This document shows positions 5,736-12,559 of a stretch of 13,143 nt of DNA, piece by piece. A model generated the notes under the pieces. The model was not told the origin of the DNA. It was given only the letters and a program-made list of their open reading frames with translations, and made no database searches. The DNA comes from Lachnospira sp. UBA5912 (GTDB taxonomy: Bacteria; Bacillota; Clostridia; Lachnospirales; Lachnospiraceae). A program made the position numbers and the translations under genes. The DNA is taken from the NCBI GenBank assembly GCA_002435585.1, contig DJDY01000164.1:1-13143 (forward strand). The letters run 5' to 3'. Position 1 is the stretch's first letter. Each line of letters begins with the position of its first letter.

Positions 5736-8540
5736 TTAATGTATAATCTCACATTTTCCTGTCTGCTTTGTATGCTCGTTAATCTTATCAACTACATACT
5801 TCTTAAGGCTCTTTCCATCAAGCTGTATATCAAGGTCTAATGTTTCCAACACTTTAAGTATCTGCTTAAGAATACTTATAGCCTCAGCTAACAGTTCAGC
5901 ACTTGATGCCATAGCGGCTGCTTTTTGCGCCATATCAATAAGTTTATCCTCTGGAGCTACAACTTCGCCCTGGTGTTTATTATCACCAATCATTGCAAGC
6001 TGTGGTGTGTTTGGCTTTACATATCCACCTTCTGCAAGGTATGGAATACTACCAAACCCAACTTCCGGTAAATCAAATCCAAAATGGTCACCGCCTATAA
6101 CCGGTACCCAGTCAGGCACATCAAAGCTTAAGCCATTTATCTTACGGACTATCCAGTTAATACCGCTTTCTAATCCGTCAAGCATACCATTTATAAGACC
6201 GATTACCATATTTATTGGTCCTTTGGCTATATCTGCAATTAAAGAGAATATTCCACCAAATGCATCAACTATACCTTCCCAGGCTCTTGACCAGTCACCT
6301 GAAAACACACCAGCAATAAAGTCAATCAATCCACCAAATATCTGCTTTACATCACCAAATATATTGGAAACATTATGCAAATAAGCATTCATTATATCGC
6401 CTATAAAACCAAAACTATCAGAAAAATCTATATTGAAAATATTCTGTAACCAGTTATCAAATGAAGAAAATGTAGACTTTATATCCTGCCATATACCTTT
6501 GAACCAGTCACCTGCTTTGCACCATTTATCAGTAATCCAATCCCAGCATTTTCCTGCTGCATCCTTAACTACATCCCAATGTTTTACTAATTCGTATATA
6601 GCAACTCCTAACGCTGCTAAAGCTGCAATAACTAATGTTATTGGACTTGTTAATACTGACATAGCAACACCAAATGCTGTTGTGGCTGCTGTAGCTAACC
6701 ATGTAGCCGCTGTATGTGCTGCTGTGGCTGCTGTATCTGCTATTTTTGCTGCTGTTGTGGCTATCCATTGTGCCGCATTTTTTATAAGTTCTGCTGTTGA
6801 TTTTGCAAGATTCGTAACAAACTCTTTAGCATACATAGCACAAATCTTAACTGTTTCAATCTTATCTGCTATCTTAGCAGTCACACAGCCCAAGGTTGCA
6901 TCCTTAAGTTTACTGAGTAATCCAACAACACCACCAGCATTCATAAGAAATTCTGCTAAGTCTACCGCTTTCCAAGCTGCCGCAAATGCTCCTATTGTTA
7001 TCACTATTGCATCAAATGGACCTTGATTATCCTTTATCCAATCAGATATACCCTCTAAGGCAGAAGCCAATCCTTTCAGAACATCAACAATCACCCCACC
7101 AGTCCAACTTGCCACAGGCTCAAGGAAATTATCCCAAGCCCACATCCACAACGGCTTTAATGCATCTAATGCACTATTCAACACATCTAAACAGCCTGCC
7201 AATACGTCGAGAAATGCTGGAAGCAAATCCTCTATAGTCCACTTAGCCAAAGGAACAAATATATTGTAATAAGCCCATTCCAATCCAGCGAACAACTTCT
7301 CTGTTAATGGTTGTGCGGCTCTCTTAAGGTTATCAAGAGATGTTATCAGATTATCAAAAGATATTGCTTTAAGTGGCTCTAATGCTTTCTTGACTTTATC
7401 TGCCATATCAGATATTGCACTTGAAACATTAGATGTACTTTTACTTACATCCGGTACAAGGTCAGTACTTCCAATTCCGGATGACGTTCCACCGGTACTG
7501 CCACTTGAATCAGAACTATCATCTGTTGGCTCTGTAAGCTTATTTATCTGGTCAAAGCCTGCAAGTGACCTCTCTATATCTTTAGCTGTCTTCTTGGCTG
7601 CACTTCCTATATCACCTACATTATCCGCCGCGCTGGATGCATCATCTCCGATACCGGCTATATCCGAACTTATCGAACCCATAGAGGTTGATACATCTGC
7701 TCCTGTTATCATTTGAACAAAGCTGGCAAAACCATCCGCAACCTTCTGTAATCCAGCAAGCAAGCTGTTAAAGCCACGCAGAATAGGTGTAAACAATGCT
7801 ATGAAGCCTTTACCAAGACTAGCCTTTAACTGTTCGAATCGTAACGATAATATTCTTGTCTGGTTCGCCCAGGAATCCTGTGTCTTAACAAAATCTCCTG
7901 TGGCATTAGATAAAGCACTTGTAACGTACTGATAACGCAGCATTACTTTTTCCTGCTCTGTCATCTTGGCTGTTGTCTTTCCAAAGCCGTTATTAAGTGC
8001 ATACTGGTCTAAGTTCGTCTGAGTCATAATCACGCCCAAGTCCTTGAGCGTTTCAGTCTCACCAGTCCAGATGGATTTCAGCTTTGTGTATGCTTCATCT
8101 GTTCCAAGATTATAAAAAGATGCAACATCACCGGTTAATCCAGTAACACTTTCAGCCATATCAAGTGCGGCCTTGCCCGTAATACCCATGGCATTACTCA
8201 TTTGGCCAAACACACCCATATACTTCTTTGCTGATAATTCCGACAAACCGAAGTTAGTCATAGCATTGGATGCCCACTGGTCTGCCTGCCAGCTTAAATC
8301 CTTAAATGCTGTATCAACAACATTCTGTACTTCTGTTACATTGGAACCTACTTCTATGCAGTCCTTTGTAAACTTAGTGACTGCCGCTATACTTAGTCCA
8401 GCGGCTATTTTCTTACCAAGACCGCTAAATATGCTTGTAGCCTGTTTAGCCGCCTTATTAGAAGCGCCTGTAAGCTGGTTAACTATCTGCGAGCTGTCTA
8501 TGCCAAGTTCCAGAGCTATCTGTCCTACTACATCTGACAT
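5736..8540 (-). CDS. Tail tape measure protein
   Basis: At 934 residues this is the tail length ruler, threaded inside the tail tube during assembly and passed out at infection. The N-terminal 270 residues fit the TP901-type tape measure core, with many regularly spaced helices. A Ser/Gly/Thr/Asp-rich linker follows at about 338-360, then helical segments, and then an alanine-rich hydrophobic stretch at about 588-648 that could cross a membrane. The C-terminal part has YLAEGGYVKPNTPQLAMIGD near 834-853, a common tape measure ending motif, and a final helix. The start at 8540 has AAGGAG six bases upstream. If the usual relation of about 0.15 nm per residue holds, the tail would be about 140 nm; this is an estimate. 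It follows a hairpin terminator and the chaperone genes, the normal order in siphophages. Confidence 0.93.
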   Translation of the reverse strand: MSDVVGQIALELGIDSSQIVNQLTGASNKAAKQATSIFSGLGKKIAAGLSIAAVTKFTKDCIEVGSNVTEVQNVVDTAFKDLSWQADQWASNAMTNFGLSELSAKKYMGVFGQMSNAMGITGKAALDMAESVTGLTGDVASFYNLGTDEAYTKLKSIWTGETETLKDLGVIMTQTNLDQYALNNGFGKTTAKMTEQEKVMLRYQYVTSALSNATGDFVKTQDSWANQTRILSLRFEQLKASLGKGFIALFTPILRGFNSLLAGLQKVADGFASFVQMITGADVSTSMGSISSDIAGIGDDASSAADNVGDIGSAAKKTAKDIERSLAGFDQINKLTEPTDDSSDSSGSTGGTSSGIGSTDLVPDVSKSTSNVSSAISDMADKVKKALEPLKAISFDNLITSLDNLKRAAQPLTEKLFAGLEWAYYNIFVPLAKWTIEDLLPAFLDVLAGCLDVLNSALDALKPLWMWAWDNFLEPVASWTGGVIVDVLKGLASALEGISDWIKDNQGPFDAIVITIGAFAAAWKAVDLAEFLMNAGGVVGLLSKLKDATLGCVTAKIADKIETVKICAMYAKEFVTNLAKSTAELIKNAAQWIATTAAKIADTAATAAHTAATWLATAATTAFGVAMSVLTSPITLVIAALAALGVAIYELVKHWDVVKDAAGKCWDWITDKWCKAGDWFKGIWQDIKSTFSSFDNWLQNIFNIDFSDSFGFIGDIMNAYLHNVSNIFGDVKQIFGGLIDFIAGVFSGDWSRAWEGIVDAFGGIFSLIADIAKGPINMVIGLINGMLDGLESGINWIVRKINGLSFDVPDWVPVIGGDHFGFDLPEVGFGSIPYLAEGGYVKPNTPQLAMIGDNKHQGEVVAPEDKLIDMAQKAAAMASSAELLAEAISILKQILKVLETLDLDIQLDGKSLKKYVVDKINEHTKQTGKCEIIH

Positions 8541-8560
8541 TCTTTCTCCTTTCTGGCACG

Positions 8561-8592
8561 AAAAAAGCTGCCTACTTCTTTGAGTAAGCAGC
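8561..8592 (-). terminator. Intrinsic terminator hairpin just upstream of the tape measure gene
   Basis: Read on the minus strand, GCTGCTTACT (8592-8583) pairs with AGTAGGCAGC (8576-8567) over ten bases around a CAAAGA loop and is followed at once by TTTTTT (8566-8561). The one non-Watson-Crick position is a U-G wobble in minus-strand RNA but a C-A mismatch on the plus strand, which supports minus-strand function. The stem covers the last codons and TAG stop of the chaperone extension gene, and the T-run ends 20 bases before the tape measure ATG. It would stop, or partly stop, transcription between the head/tube genes and the tail-tip genes. Confidence 0.75.
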
Positions 8593-8949
8593 CTTAAAGT
8601 CTCTTTGTAATCGTGTCCAATATTCTATATACTGTGGTGTTCCCACCATTTTTCTATTGCGCTTCAGAAGCCAGTCATCATGTATCTTTTTCTGTTCCTT
8701 AGTAAAGCTGTTAATAACCTTAATATCTTTCTCCGCCCTTATGCTCACCACTCTTCCAAGTGGTGTTTCAGGCATTATACCGGATAATAAAGAACAGAAT
8801 TCAGACCAGGACATATCATCATCTGCACGTAATCTTATGCCATACTGTGACAGGAAGCTTGATTCTATCAGTTCCCAGTCATCCCACAGGTCATAGTATG
8901 TCTCACTTTGAGGGTGTCTGTTCCTCGCCATATGTTCCAGTGGCAACAC
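8572..8949 (-). CDS. Tail assembly chaperone extension (Gp15-like, GpGT type)
   Basis: This frame of up to 125 codons resembles the bacteriophage Gp15 family. The recognisable run is SWSEFCSLLSGIMPETPLGR followed by VVSIRAEKD and FTKEQKKIHDDW. In siphophages the second chaperone frame is usually made as a frameshift extension of the first and helps load tail tube protein onto the tape measure. The frame opens just after a TGA at 8952-8950. Possible independent starts are GTG at 8949 and ATG at 8931, neither with a strong ribosome binding site. It overlaps the upstream chaperone by 47 bases in the +1 frame, so the real product may be a fusion of about 223 residues. It ends in TAG inside the terminator stem. 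Confidence 0.75.
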   Translation of the reverse strand: MLPLEHMARNRHPQSETYYDLWDDWELIESSFLSQYGIRLRADDDMSWSEFCSLLSGIMPETPLGRVVSIRAEKDIKVINSFTKEQKKIHDDWLLKRNRKMVGTPQYIEYWTRLQRDFKAAYSKK

Positions 8950-9244
8950 TCATAATTGTGTTGTACATTTCCTTATACTCTGGAAGTGGTAAGTCCATAT
9001 CCTCAATCTTATCAGCAGCTTCTTTACCAACAAGCATTTCAAGAGCCTTTACCATAAAGCCAATACCATTGTCGCCATCTTCGCTTACATCTTTCTCTGC
9101 CTCTTTAGCCATAGCCTGTACGCATAGGATATTGTTCTTTCGATTGTTAACAGTTACAACCAAATCCTCTGTAATACGAATCATAGGCAACTGGTTAGTA
9201 ATCTTCATAGATATGTCTATTACTTTAAAATCTGTCTTTGCCAT
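8903..9244 (-). CDS. Tail assembly chaperone (GpG type)
   Basis: This 113-residue, acidic, mostly helical protein lies between the tail tube and tape measure genes, the standard place for the first tail assembly chaperone. Such proteins bind tail tube subunits and the tape measure during tail building and are absent from the virion. The start at 9244 follows GAGAGG with nine bases of spacing. It ends in TGA (8905-8903), and its last 47 bases overlap a second frame encoding the Gp15-like extension. The pattern of abundant short product plus rare extended product is well established for siphophages. The family call rests mainly on position and the overlapping frame, since the sequence itself is not strongly conserved. 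Confidence 0.78.
   Translation of the reverse strand: MAKTDFKVIDISMKITNQLPMIRITEDLVVTVNNRKNNILCVQAMAKEAEKDVSEDGDNGIGFMVKALEMLVGKEAADKIEDMDLPLPEYKEMYNTIMSVATGTYGEEQTPSK
8911..8914 (-). promoter_or_regulatory. Candidate +1 frameshift site between tail chaperone frames
   Basis: The first chaperone ends CAG ACA CCC TCA AAG TGA. A proline tRNA on CCC (8914-8912) could slip forward one base to CCT and continue CAA AGT GAG in the Gp15-like frame. The geometry (second frame at +1, overlap of 47 bases, CCC-T two sense codons before the stop) matches the known +1 case of Listeria phage PSA, which uses CCC-TGA. Slippage here is inference. A -2 shift would reach the same frame but no clear site for it was seen. 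Confidence 0.5.
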
Positions 9245-9264
9245 TGTTCAAATCCTCTCTTTCT

Positions 9265-9765
9265 TTATTCCGGATTATATTCTATATATGTTGGTTTTCC
9301 GTCTGACTGTGCTTCCCATTCAAGTGCATCAATGCTTGTTGAATCTCCACCAAGAGAAGTTACATTGATAACCGCTGGGATAAGAAGCTGGTCAAGATTA
9401 GGAAAGATAACTGATACCCATGTATTACATTCCTGTCCTGTCTTTAATGCCAGGCTTGCGATATAATCATTGCCTTCATCACCATAATTACGCTTACCAC
9501 CCATAGTCATTCCAAGTGACTTGCCTGTTGTAAGTCTTCTTGTCCAACCGGCCTGATCCATTGGATTCCATTCTTCAATAGTTCCATCCACGGATATGCT
9601 TAAGCTCTCTGCATCTTTTACAACCTTTGTTTCTACTGTTTCTGGTGTATCTGTACTCTTTCTTCCTGTTATGCATACACCAAACTGAATTGTATGCACC
9701 GGATTAACACCTGTAAGTGGTGTTGCTCCTGCATTATATCCGGCTAATTTAGTATTCTGTGCCAT
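9265..9765 (-). CDS. Major tail tube protein
   Basis: This 166-residue protein would form the stacked rings of the tail tube. It is beta-rich with a conserved middle, SISVDGTIEEWNPMDQAGW (about 55-73), followed by TGKSLGMTMGGKRNYGDEGND (about 79-99), and an insertion-like end LGGDSTSIDALEWEAQSDGKP. These patterns match tail tube subunits of Gram-positive siphophages, and the length is usual. The start at 9765 follows AAGGTAGG with eight bases of spacing. It lies directly after the tail completion gene and before the tail chaperones, as expected. It ends in TAA. It should be one of the most abundant late products along with the capsid protein. Confidence 0.88.
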   Translation of the reverse strand: MAQNTKLAGYNAGATPLTGVNPVHTIQFGVCITGRKSTDTPETVETKVVKDAESLSISVDGTIEEWNPMDQAGWTRRLTTGKSLGMTMGGKRNYGDEGNDYIASLALKTGQECNTWVSVIFPNLDQLLIPAVINVTSLGGDSTSIDALEWEAQSDGKPTYIEYNPE

Positions 9766-9773
9766 ACTTTTAC

Positions 9774-10178
9774 CTACCTTTCGTAATAAATATCTAATTC
9801 TATTACACTCTCAAAGATACCATTATCATCTGTTCCTACATCCACAGGCTCATCAACCAGCATTTTAGTAAAGAACACCTTGGTATCATTGATTGTGATA
9901 TGGTTCATGTCTCTAAGCATATTGTAGAGCTGTTCTGCGGTTCTCTCGGTGTCTCTGACACTTGTATTCCAATGAACCAATATACTTACAGACTTAACAC
10001 GATAAGAGCTGTTATTTAAGCCGCCTACCGCCATCTGCACAGGTCTTTGCTTGTTATTGTTGTAAACACCTATGCTCTTATTCTTTTTGTCGTCTAATTT
10101 GCCACAATACACGTTAGTATTGTCTGCAATACCAAGACCTGCTATATAATCTCTTACATCACCTATTCCTAACATCAT
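9774..10178 (-). CDS. Tail completion / tail terminator protein
   Basis: This 134-residue protein is in the position of the tail terminator, the ring that caps the tail tube and joins it to the head connector. The pattern is a short helix at the start (DVRDYIAGLG), strands with KSIGVYNNNK, then YRVKSVSILVHWNTS, a helix (TAEQLYNMLRDM) and FFTKMLVDEPVDVGTDDNG. It is typical of the minor capsid/tail terminator fold. Two tandem ATGs occur; the first (10178) makes an ATGA overlap with the stop of the gene upstream, which favours coupled translation from there. It ends in TAG inside the ribosome binding site of the tail tube gene. Readthrough of this TAG would run out of frame over the next gene, so here TAG is a true stop. 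Confidence 0.8.
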   Translation of the reverse strand: MMLGIGDVRDYIAGLGIADNTNVYCGKLDDKKNKSIGVYNNNKQRPVQMAVGGLNNSSYRVKSVSILVHWNTSVRDTERTAEQLYNMLRDMNHITINDTKVFFTKMLVDEPVDVGTDDNGIFESVIELDIYYER

Positions 10179-10594
10179 AACCCCGCATTCTTTTTATACA
10201 GCTTTGAAAATGTATCCTTTGCAAAGTTTCTCTTACTGCCACCTTTAAGATAATCATCAAGCCATCTGCCTTTTGCATTGGCATTACCTTCGTGCCTCTT
10301 ACCGCTTTCATCCGTCCAAGGCGACTGATGGAAGTTATATTCTGGATGATAATACAATCTTCTTGCATAAGGTGTACTTGATATAAGTTCCACCTTGCCA
10401 TTAGCAACATCCTGTGTATATACAAATGTGCTCTCATTCTGTAACGCTCCTGTGTCACGTGGCATTACCTGACTTTGAACAACATCCGTGTGTATTGCTT
10501 CTGCTGTCTGCACCAATGACACCTGCGCCGCCGCTGTAAGTCTTCTCACCACAGGCATATTAAGCTTTACTGTTGACTTAACATTCTTTGCCAT
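10175..10594 (-). CDS. HK97 gp10-like head-tail joining / minor capsid protein
   Basis: This 139-residue protein belongs to the HK97 gp10-type group that acts at the head-tail joint or in tail completion. The N-terminal helix (VRRLTAAAQVSLVQTAEAIH) is followed by PRDTGALQNESTFV, the conserved PxDTGxL motif near residues 45-51. Next come YARRLYYHPEYNF (about 76-88) and a C-terminal helix with WLDDYLKGG. Similar PRDTGxLxxS and YAxxxYY motifs mark this family across Gram-positive siphophages. The ATG at 10594 shares one base with the previous stop (TAATG), showing tight translational coupling, with only a weak GGATG-type ribosome binding site. The last four bases overlap the tail completion gene. 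Confidence 0.82.
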   Translation of the reverse strand: MAKNVKSTVKLNMPVVRRLTAAAQVSLVQTAEAIHTDVVQSQVMPRDTGALQNESTFVYTQDVANGKVELISSTPYARRLYYHPEYNFHQSPWTDESGKRHEGNANAKGRWLDDYLKGGSKRNFAKDTFSKLYKKNAGL

Positions 10595-10932
10595 TACATC
10601 ACATCCAATCTTACATAATTAACTGTACCATCCGGATTACGACACTTTGTGCCCTTGTATATATGCCTAGTCACACCGAACACTGTTATATCACCTTTGG
10701 TAATGACAGGAAGCTCCGGTGCAATATCTCCAGGTATCAAAGCGCAACCTTCAAGCTGTATAAGCACCTTTTCCGCTGTTAATACTGTCTTTCCACTATC
10801 CTGATAGTTACATAAGCCATCCCATACAACAGGTTCAAGAGGCTCTCCATAGACATTTCTGCCTTCCTGCGTTATCTCTACGTGTATTTCTGTCTTACAC
10901 ATGCTCTTTAATATCAAGCAAGGGTACTTCAT
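10594..10932 (-). CDS. Head closure (head-tail adaptor) protein
   Basis: From the ATG at 10932 this protein is 112 residues. It fits the head-closure group (HK97 gp7 / SPP1 gp16 type): a small beta-barrel protein that seals the connector after DNA packaging. Visible features are KTEIHVEITQEGRNVYGEPL (about 12-31), a central AEKVLIQLEGCALIPGDIAPE and the end VTRHIYKGTKCRNPDG, all common in this family. An upstream in-frame ATG at 10974 would add 14 residues and overlap the connector gene by 40 bases. I prefer 10932 because it follows a G-rich ribosome binding site (GGGGGTGTGAG) and starts just two bases after the previous stop. It ends in TAA overlapping the next ATG. Confidence 0.75.
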   Translation of the reverse strand: MKYPCLILKSMCKTEIHVEITQEGRNVYGEPLEPVVWDGLCNYQDSGKTVLTAEKVLIQLEGCALIPGDIAPELPVITKGDITVFGVTRHIYKGTKCRNPDGTVNYVRLDVM

Positions 10933-10934
10933 AC

Positions 10935-11309
10935 TCACACCCCCAGACTTAAACAGCACAAGCCAGTCTGGCAAAGCACCCGGTATGTATCACGCTTTAC
11001 AGCAATTCCATTCTGCACAAGAACATTCCAACTGCTGCCAAACTGCATAGATACTCCATTTACAGCATAATTCTGTAAGACACAATTAATCATATCTTCA
11101 TTCTCATACTCAAAATCAGCCATATCACAGCACACGTCTATGACTATTGCCTGCTGGAACTCTGTCAGATTATCAAAACCTCTTGAAGTTATACGATTAA
11201 AAGTAAGCGAGTCGATATGACGGCTCGCCTGCTTTAACCTTCGTTCTATCTGTTCGTCCGGGATAAGATTATGCTCGCTCAGGTACTGCTCTTTACTTGC
11301 ATATACCAT
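10935..11309 (-). CDS. Head-tail connector protein (gp6-like)
   Basis: This 124-residue protein matches the HK97 gp6 / SPP1 gp15-type connector, which forms the ring below the portal. The expected all-helical start is present: YASKEQYLSEHNLIPDEQIE (about 3-22), then a second helix with RRLKQASRHIDSLTFNRI, and a third helix, EFQQAIVIDVCCDMADFEY (about 50-68). The C-terminal part is cysteine-rich (QTGLCCLSLGV), unusual for the family but not disruptive. The start at 11309 lies four bases after the previous stop, with GGAAG and GTGAG upstream, suggesting coupling. It ends in TGA. Confidence 0.83.
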   Translation of the reverse strand: MVYASKEQYLSEHNLIPDEQIERRLKQASRHIDSLTFNRITSRGFDNLTEFQQAIVIDVCCDMADFEYENEDMINCVLQNYAVNGVSMQFGSSWNVLVQNGIAVKRDTYRVLCQTGLCCLSLGV

Positions 11310-11313
11310 AGGC

Positions 11314-11634
11314 TCACGCTTCCAAGGCAGCTTTAATCTTCTTTAAGATGCCTTCCTGTGATGTTGCCTGTCCGATATCTATGCCATTATCCTTTGCATA
11401 TACAGTTAATTCTTCAACTGTCATAGCTGTTAAATCTACTGTTTCCGGCTTTTCTGCCTTGAGTGCATTAAGTTCATCAAGCACCTTCTTATACTTCTCA
11501 TATGGAACTGTCTTGCCTCTTCCATAAGCTATAATATTCCCCTTATCATCAACAATATCATAGCCATCTGCAATATAACGCTTCTGCTCCTGCTCCGCTA
11601 TTGTATATTCCTTATTAGCCTTTACTGCCTTCAT
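11314..11634 (-). CDS. Small protein with C-terminal HeH/SAP-like domain, next to the capsid gene
   Basis: This 106-residue protein directly follows the major capsid gene. Its C-terminal part, from about residue 71 (MTVEELTVYAKDNGIDIG, then QEGILKKIKAALE), has the helix-extension-helix pattern of HeH/SAP/Rho-N-like domains. These are frequent in short proteins beside capsid genes of Gram-positive phages. The N-terminal part (IADGYDIVDDKGNIIAYGRG) looks like a small beta domain. The function is not established; DNA or capsid binding are possibilities. A very strong ribosome binding site, TAGGAGG, lies seven bases upstream and includes the TAG stop of the capsid gene. It ends in TGA. Confidence 0.75.
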   Translation of the reverse strand: MKAVKANKEYTIAEQEQKRYIADGYDIVDDKGNIIAYGRGKTVPYEKYKKVLDELNALKAEKPETVDLTAMTVEELTVYAKDNGIDIGQATSQEGILKKIKAALEA

Positions 11635-11645
11635 TTATATGCCTC

Positions 11646-12539
11646 CTATTCTCCGTCTACATTCATAGCACAGCCGTCTGCCTTTTTCTCAAGTAAGAAA
11701 AGGTCGCCATAGCAACGATTCTGATAAAGGTAGCCATCTGCTGTCCTTGAATCTGTTCCAGGTGTGAAGAGCTTGATGTAGCTGTACTTATCACGACAAA
11801 CTACGCAAGATGTATGAATAAGGATCATATTAATCTGCTTAGCTGTTCCAGAAGCAACACAACCCTCTGTGAATTCATACTTTGTCTTCATTCTTGCAGA
11901 TGGTACACTCTTAAGCTTTACATCATCAAGGCTGTGTACCTTACGATTGACTGCATTAGAACCACCTGAGACATCCATAGTTCTCTGTATTCCTTCTGCT
12001 TTCTTGGCAATCTTCATCATCTTAGGAGTAAGATAAAGGATTCTGCCTTCCTCTGGAACACCAGCTTCATCCATAGCTTCCATCATATCGTCAAATACAT
12101 CTAAGAAGTTAGCAGCTGTAATAACTGTCTTGTTGATGTTGCCCGCCTTATATGTATTAAGCTCTGAATAAAGCTTAGAGAATCTGTAGCTATCCTTTTC
12201 AGGAATAGCCTGCTCTGTTTCAAATGTGTTCTGGATATTAGCAACTGATAATGTTAAGTTAGTCTCATCAATATCCATTGGATCCACAAAGAACTCTATA
12301 TCTCTATCGTGAGATAGCTTCTTTGGTTCCCAGTCATTGTTTAATGTACCAGCATTAAAGCCTGGTGTTCTTGTGTGGTCTTTATAACCACTTACTGTCA
12401 TTCTTGGTAACTTAATTGTCTGTGCGTTAATGAATGTTACCTGTGGATTAGACTGTGTTAAATCGTCTGAGCACAGCTCCTTTGCGTACTTCTGCTGTAA
12501 AAGCTGTGTGAATTTTTCTGCATACTCATATACTGCCAT
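11646..12539 (-). CDS. Major capsid protein (HK97 fold)
   Basis: At 297 residues this is the main shell protein. The pattern fits HK97-fold capsid proteins that are assembled with a separate scaffold. The N-terminal arm (YAEKFTQLLQQKYAKEL) leads to the strand FINAQTIKLPRMTVSGYKDH (about 36-55). Then come FFVDPMDIDETN, a long helical spine, the segment GRILYLTPKMMK near 165-176, and the P-domain end KLFTPGTDSRTADGYLYQNR. No maturation protease gene is seen in the window. The start at 12539 follows AGAGAGG with nine bases of spacing. It ends in TAG, immediately within the ribosome binding site of the next gene. Readthrough would add only Gln or similar plus EAYK before a TGA. Confidence 0.9.
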   Translation of the reverse strand: MAVYEYAEKFTQLLQQKYAKELCSDDLTQSNPQVTFINAQTIKLPRMTVSGYKDHTRTPGFNAGTLNNDWEPKKLSHDRDIEFFVDPMDIDETNLTLSVANIQNTFETEQAIPEKDSYRFSKLYSELNTYKAGNINKTVITAANFLDVFDDMMEAMDEAGVPEEGRILYLTPKMMKIAKKAEGIQRTMDVSGGSNAVNRKVHSLDDVKLKSVPSARMKTKYEFTEGCVASGTAKQINMILIHTSCVVCRDKYSYIKLFTPGTDSRTADGYLYQNRCYGDLFLLEKKADGCAMNVDGE

Positions 12540-12559
12540 ATAGTTTTACCTCTCTTTTC

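Noticed and set aside
6433..7026. Plus-strand open frame opposite the tape measure gene
   Set aside because: Its alanine-rich content mirrors the complementary repeat of the tape measure gene, and it has no start signal.
8760..9368. Long plus-strand open frame of about 200 codons across the chaperone genes
   Set aside because: It lies opposite three well-supported minus-strand genes, has no ribosome binding site, and its translation does not look like a protein; it is a shadow.
10159..10458. Minus-strand open frame overlapping the gp10-like gene in another frame
   Set aside because: The gp10-like frame has family motifs and coupled start and stop signals; this one has neither.
10933..10974. 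Upstream start for the head closure gene adding 14 residues
   Set aside because: It would overlap the connector gene by 40 bases, and the ATG at 10932 has a G-rich ribosome binding site and family-like N-terminus.
3456..11648. Whole-genome TAG recoding (TAG read as glutamine), suggested by the in-frame amber in the hub gene
   Set aside because: At least four other genes end in TAG (at 4962, 8572, 9774 and 11646). Readthrough at 9774 and 8572 would run out of frame over the tail tube and tape measure genes, and no other gene has an interior TAG.
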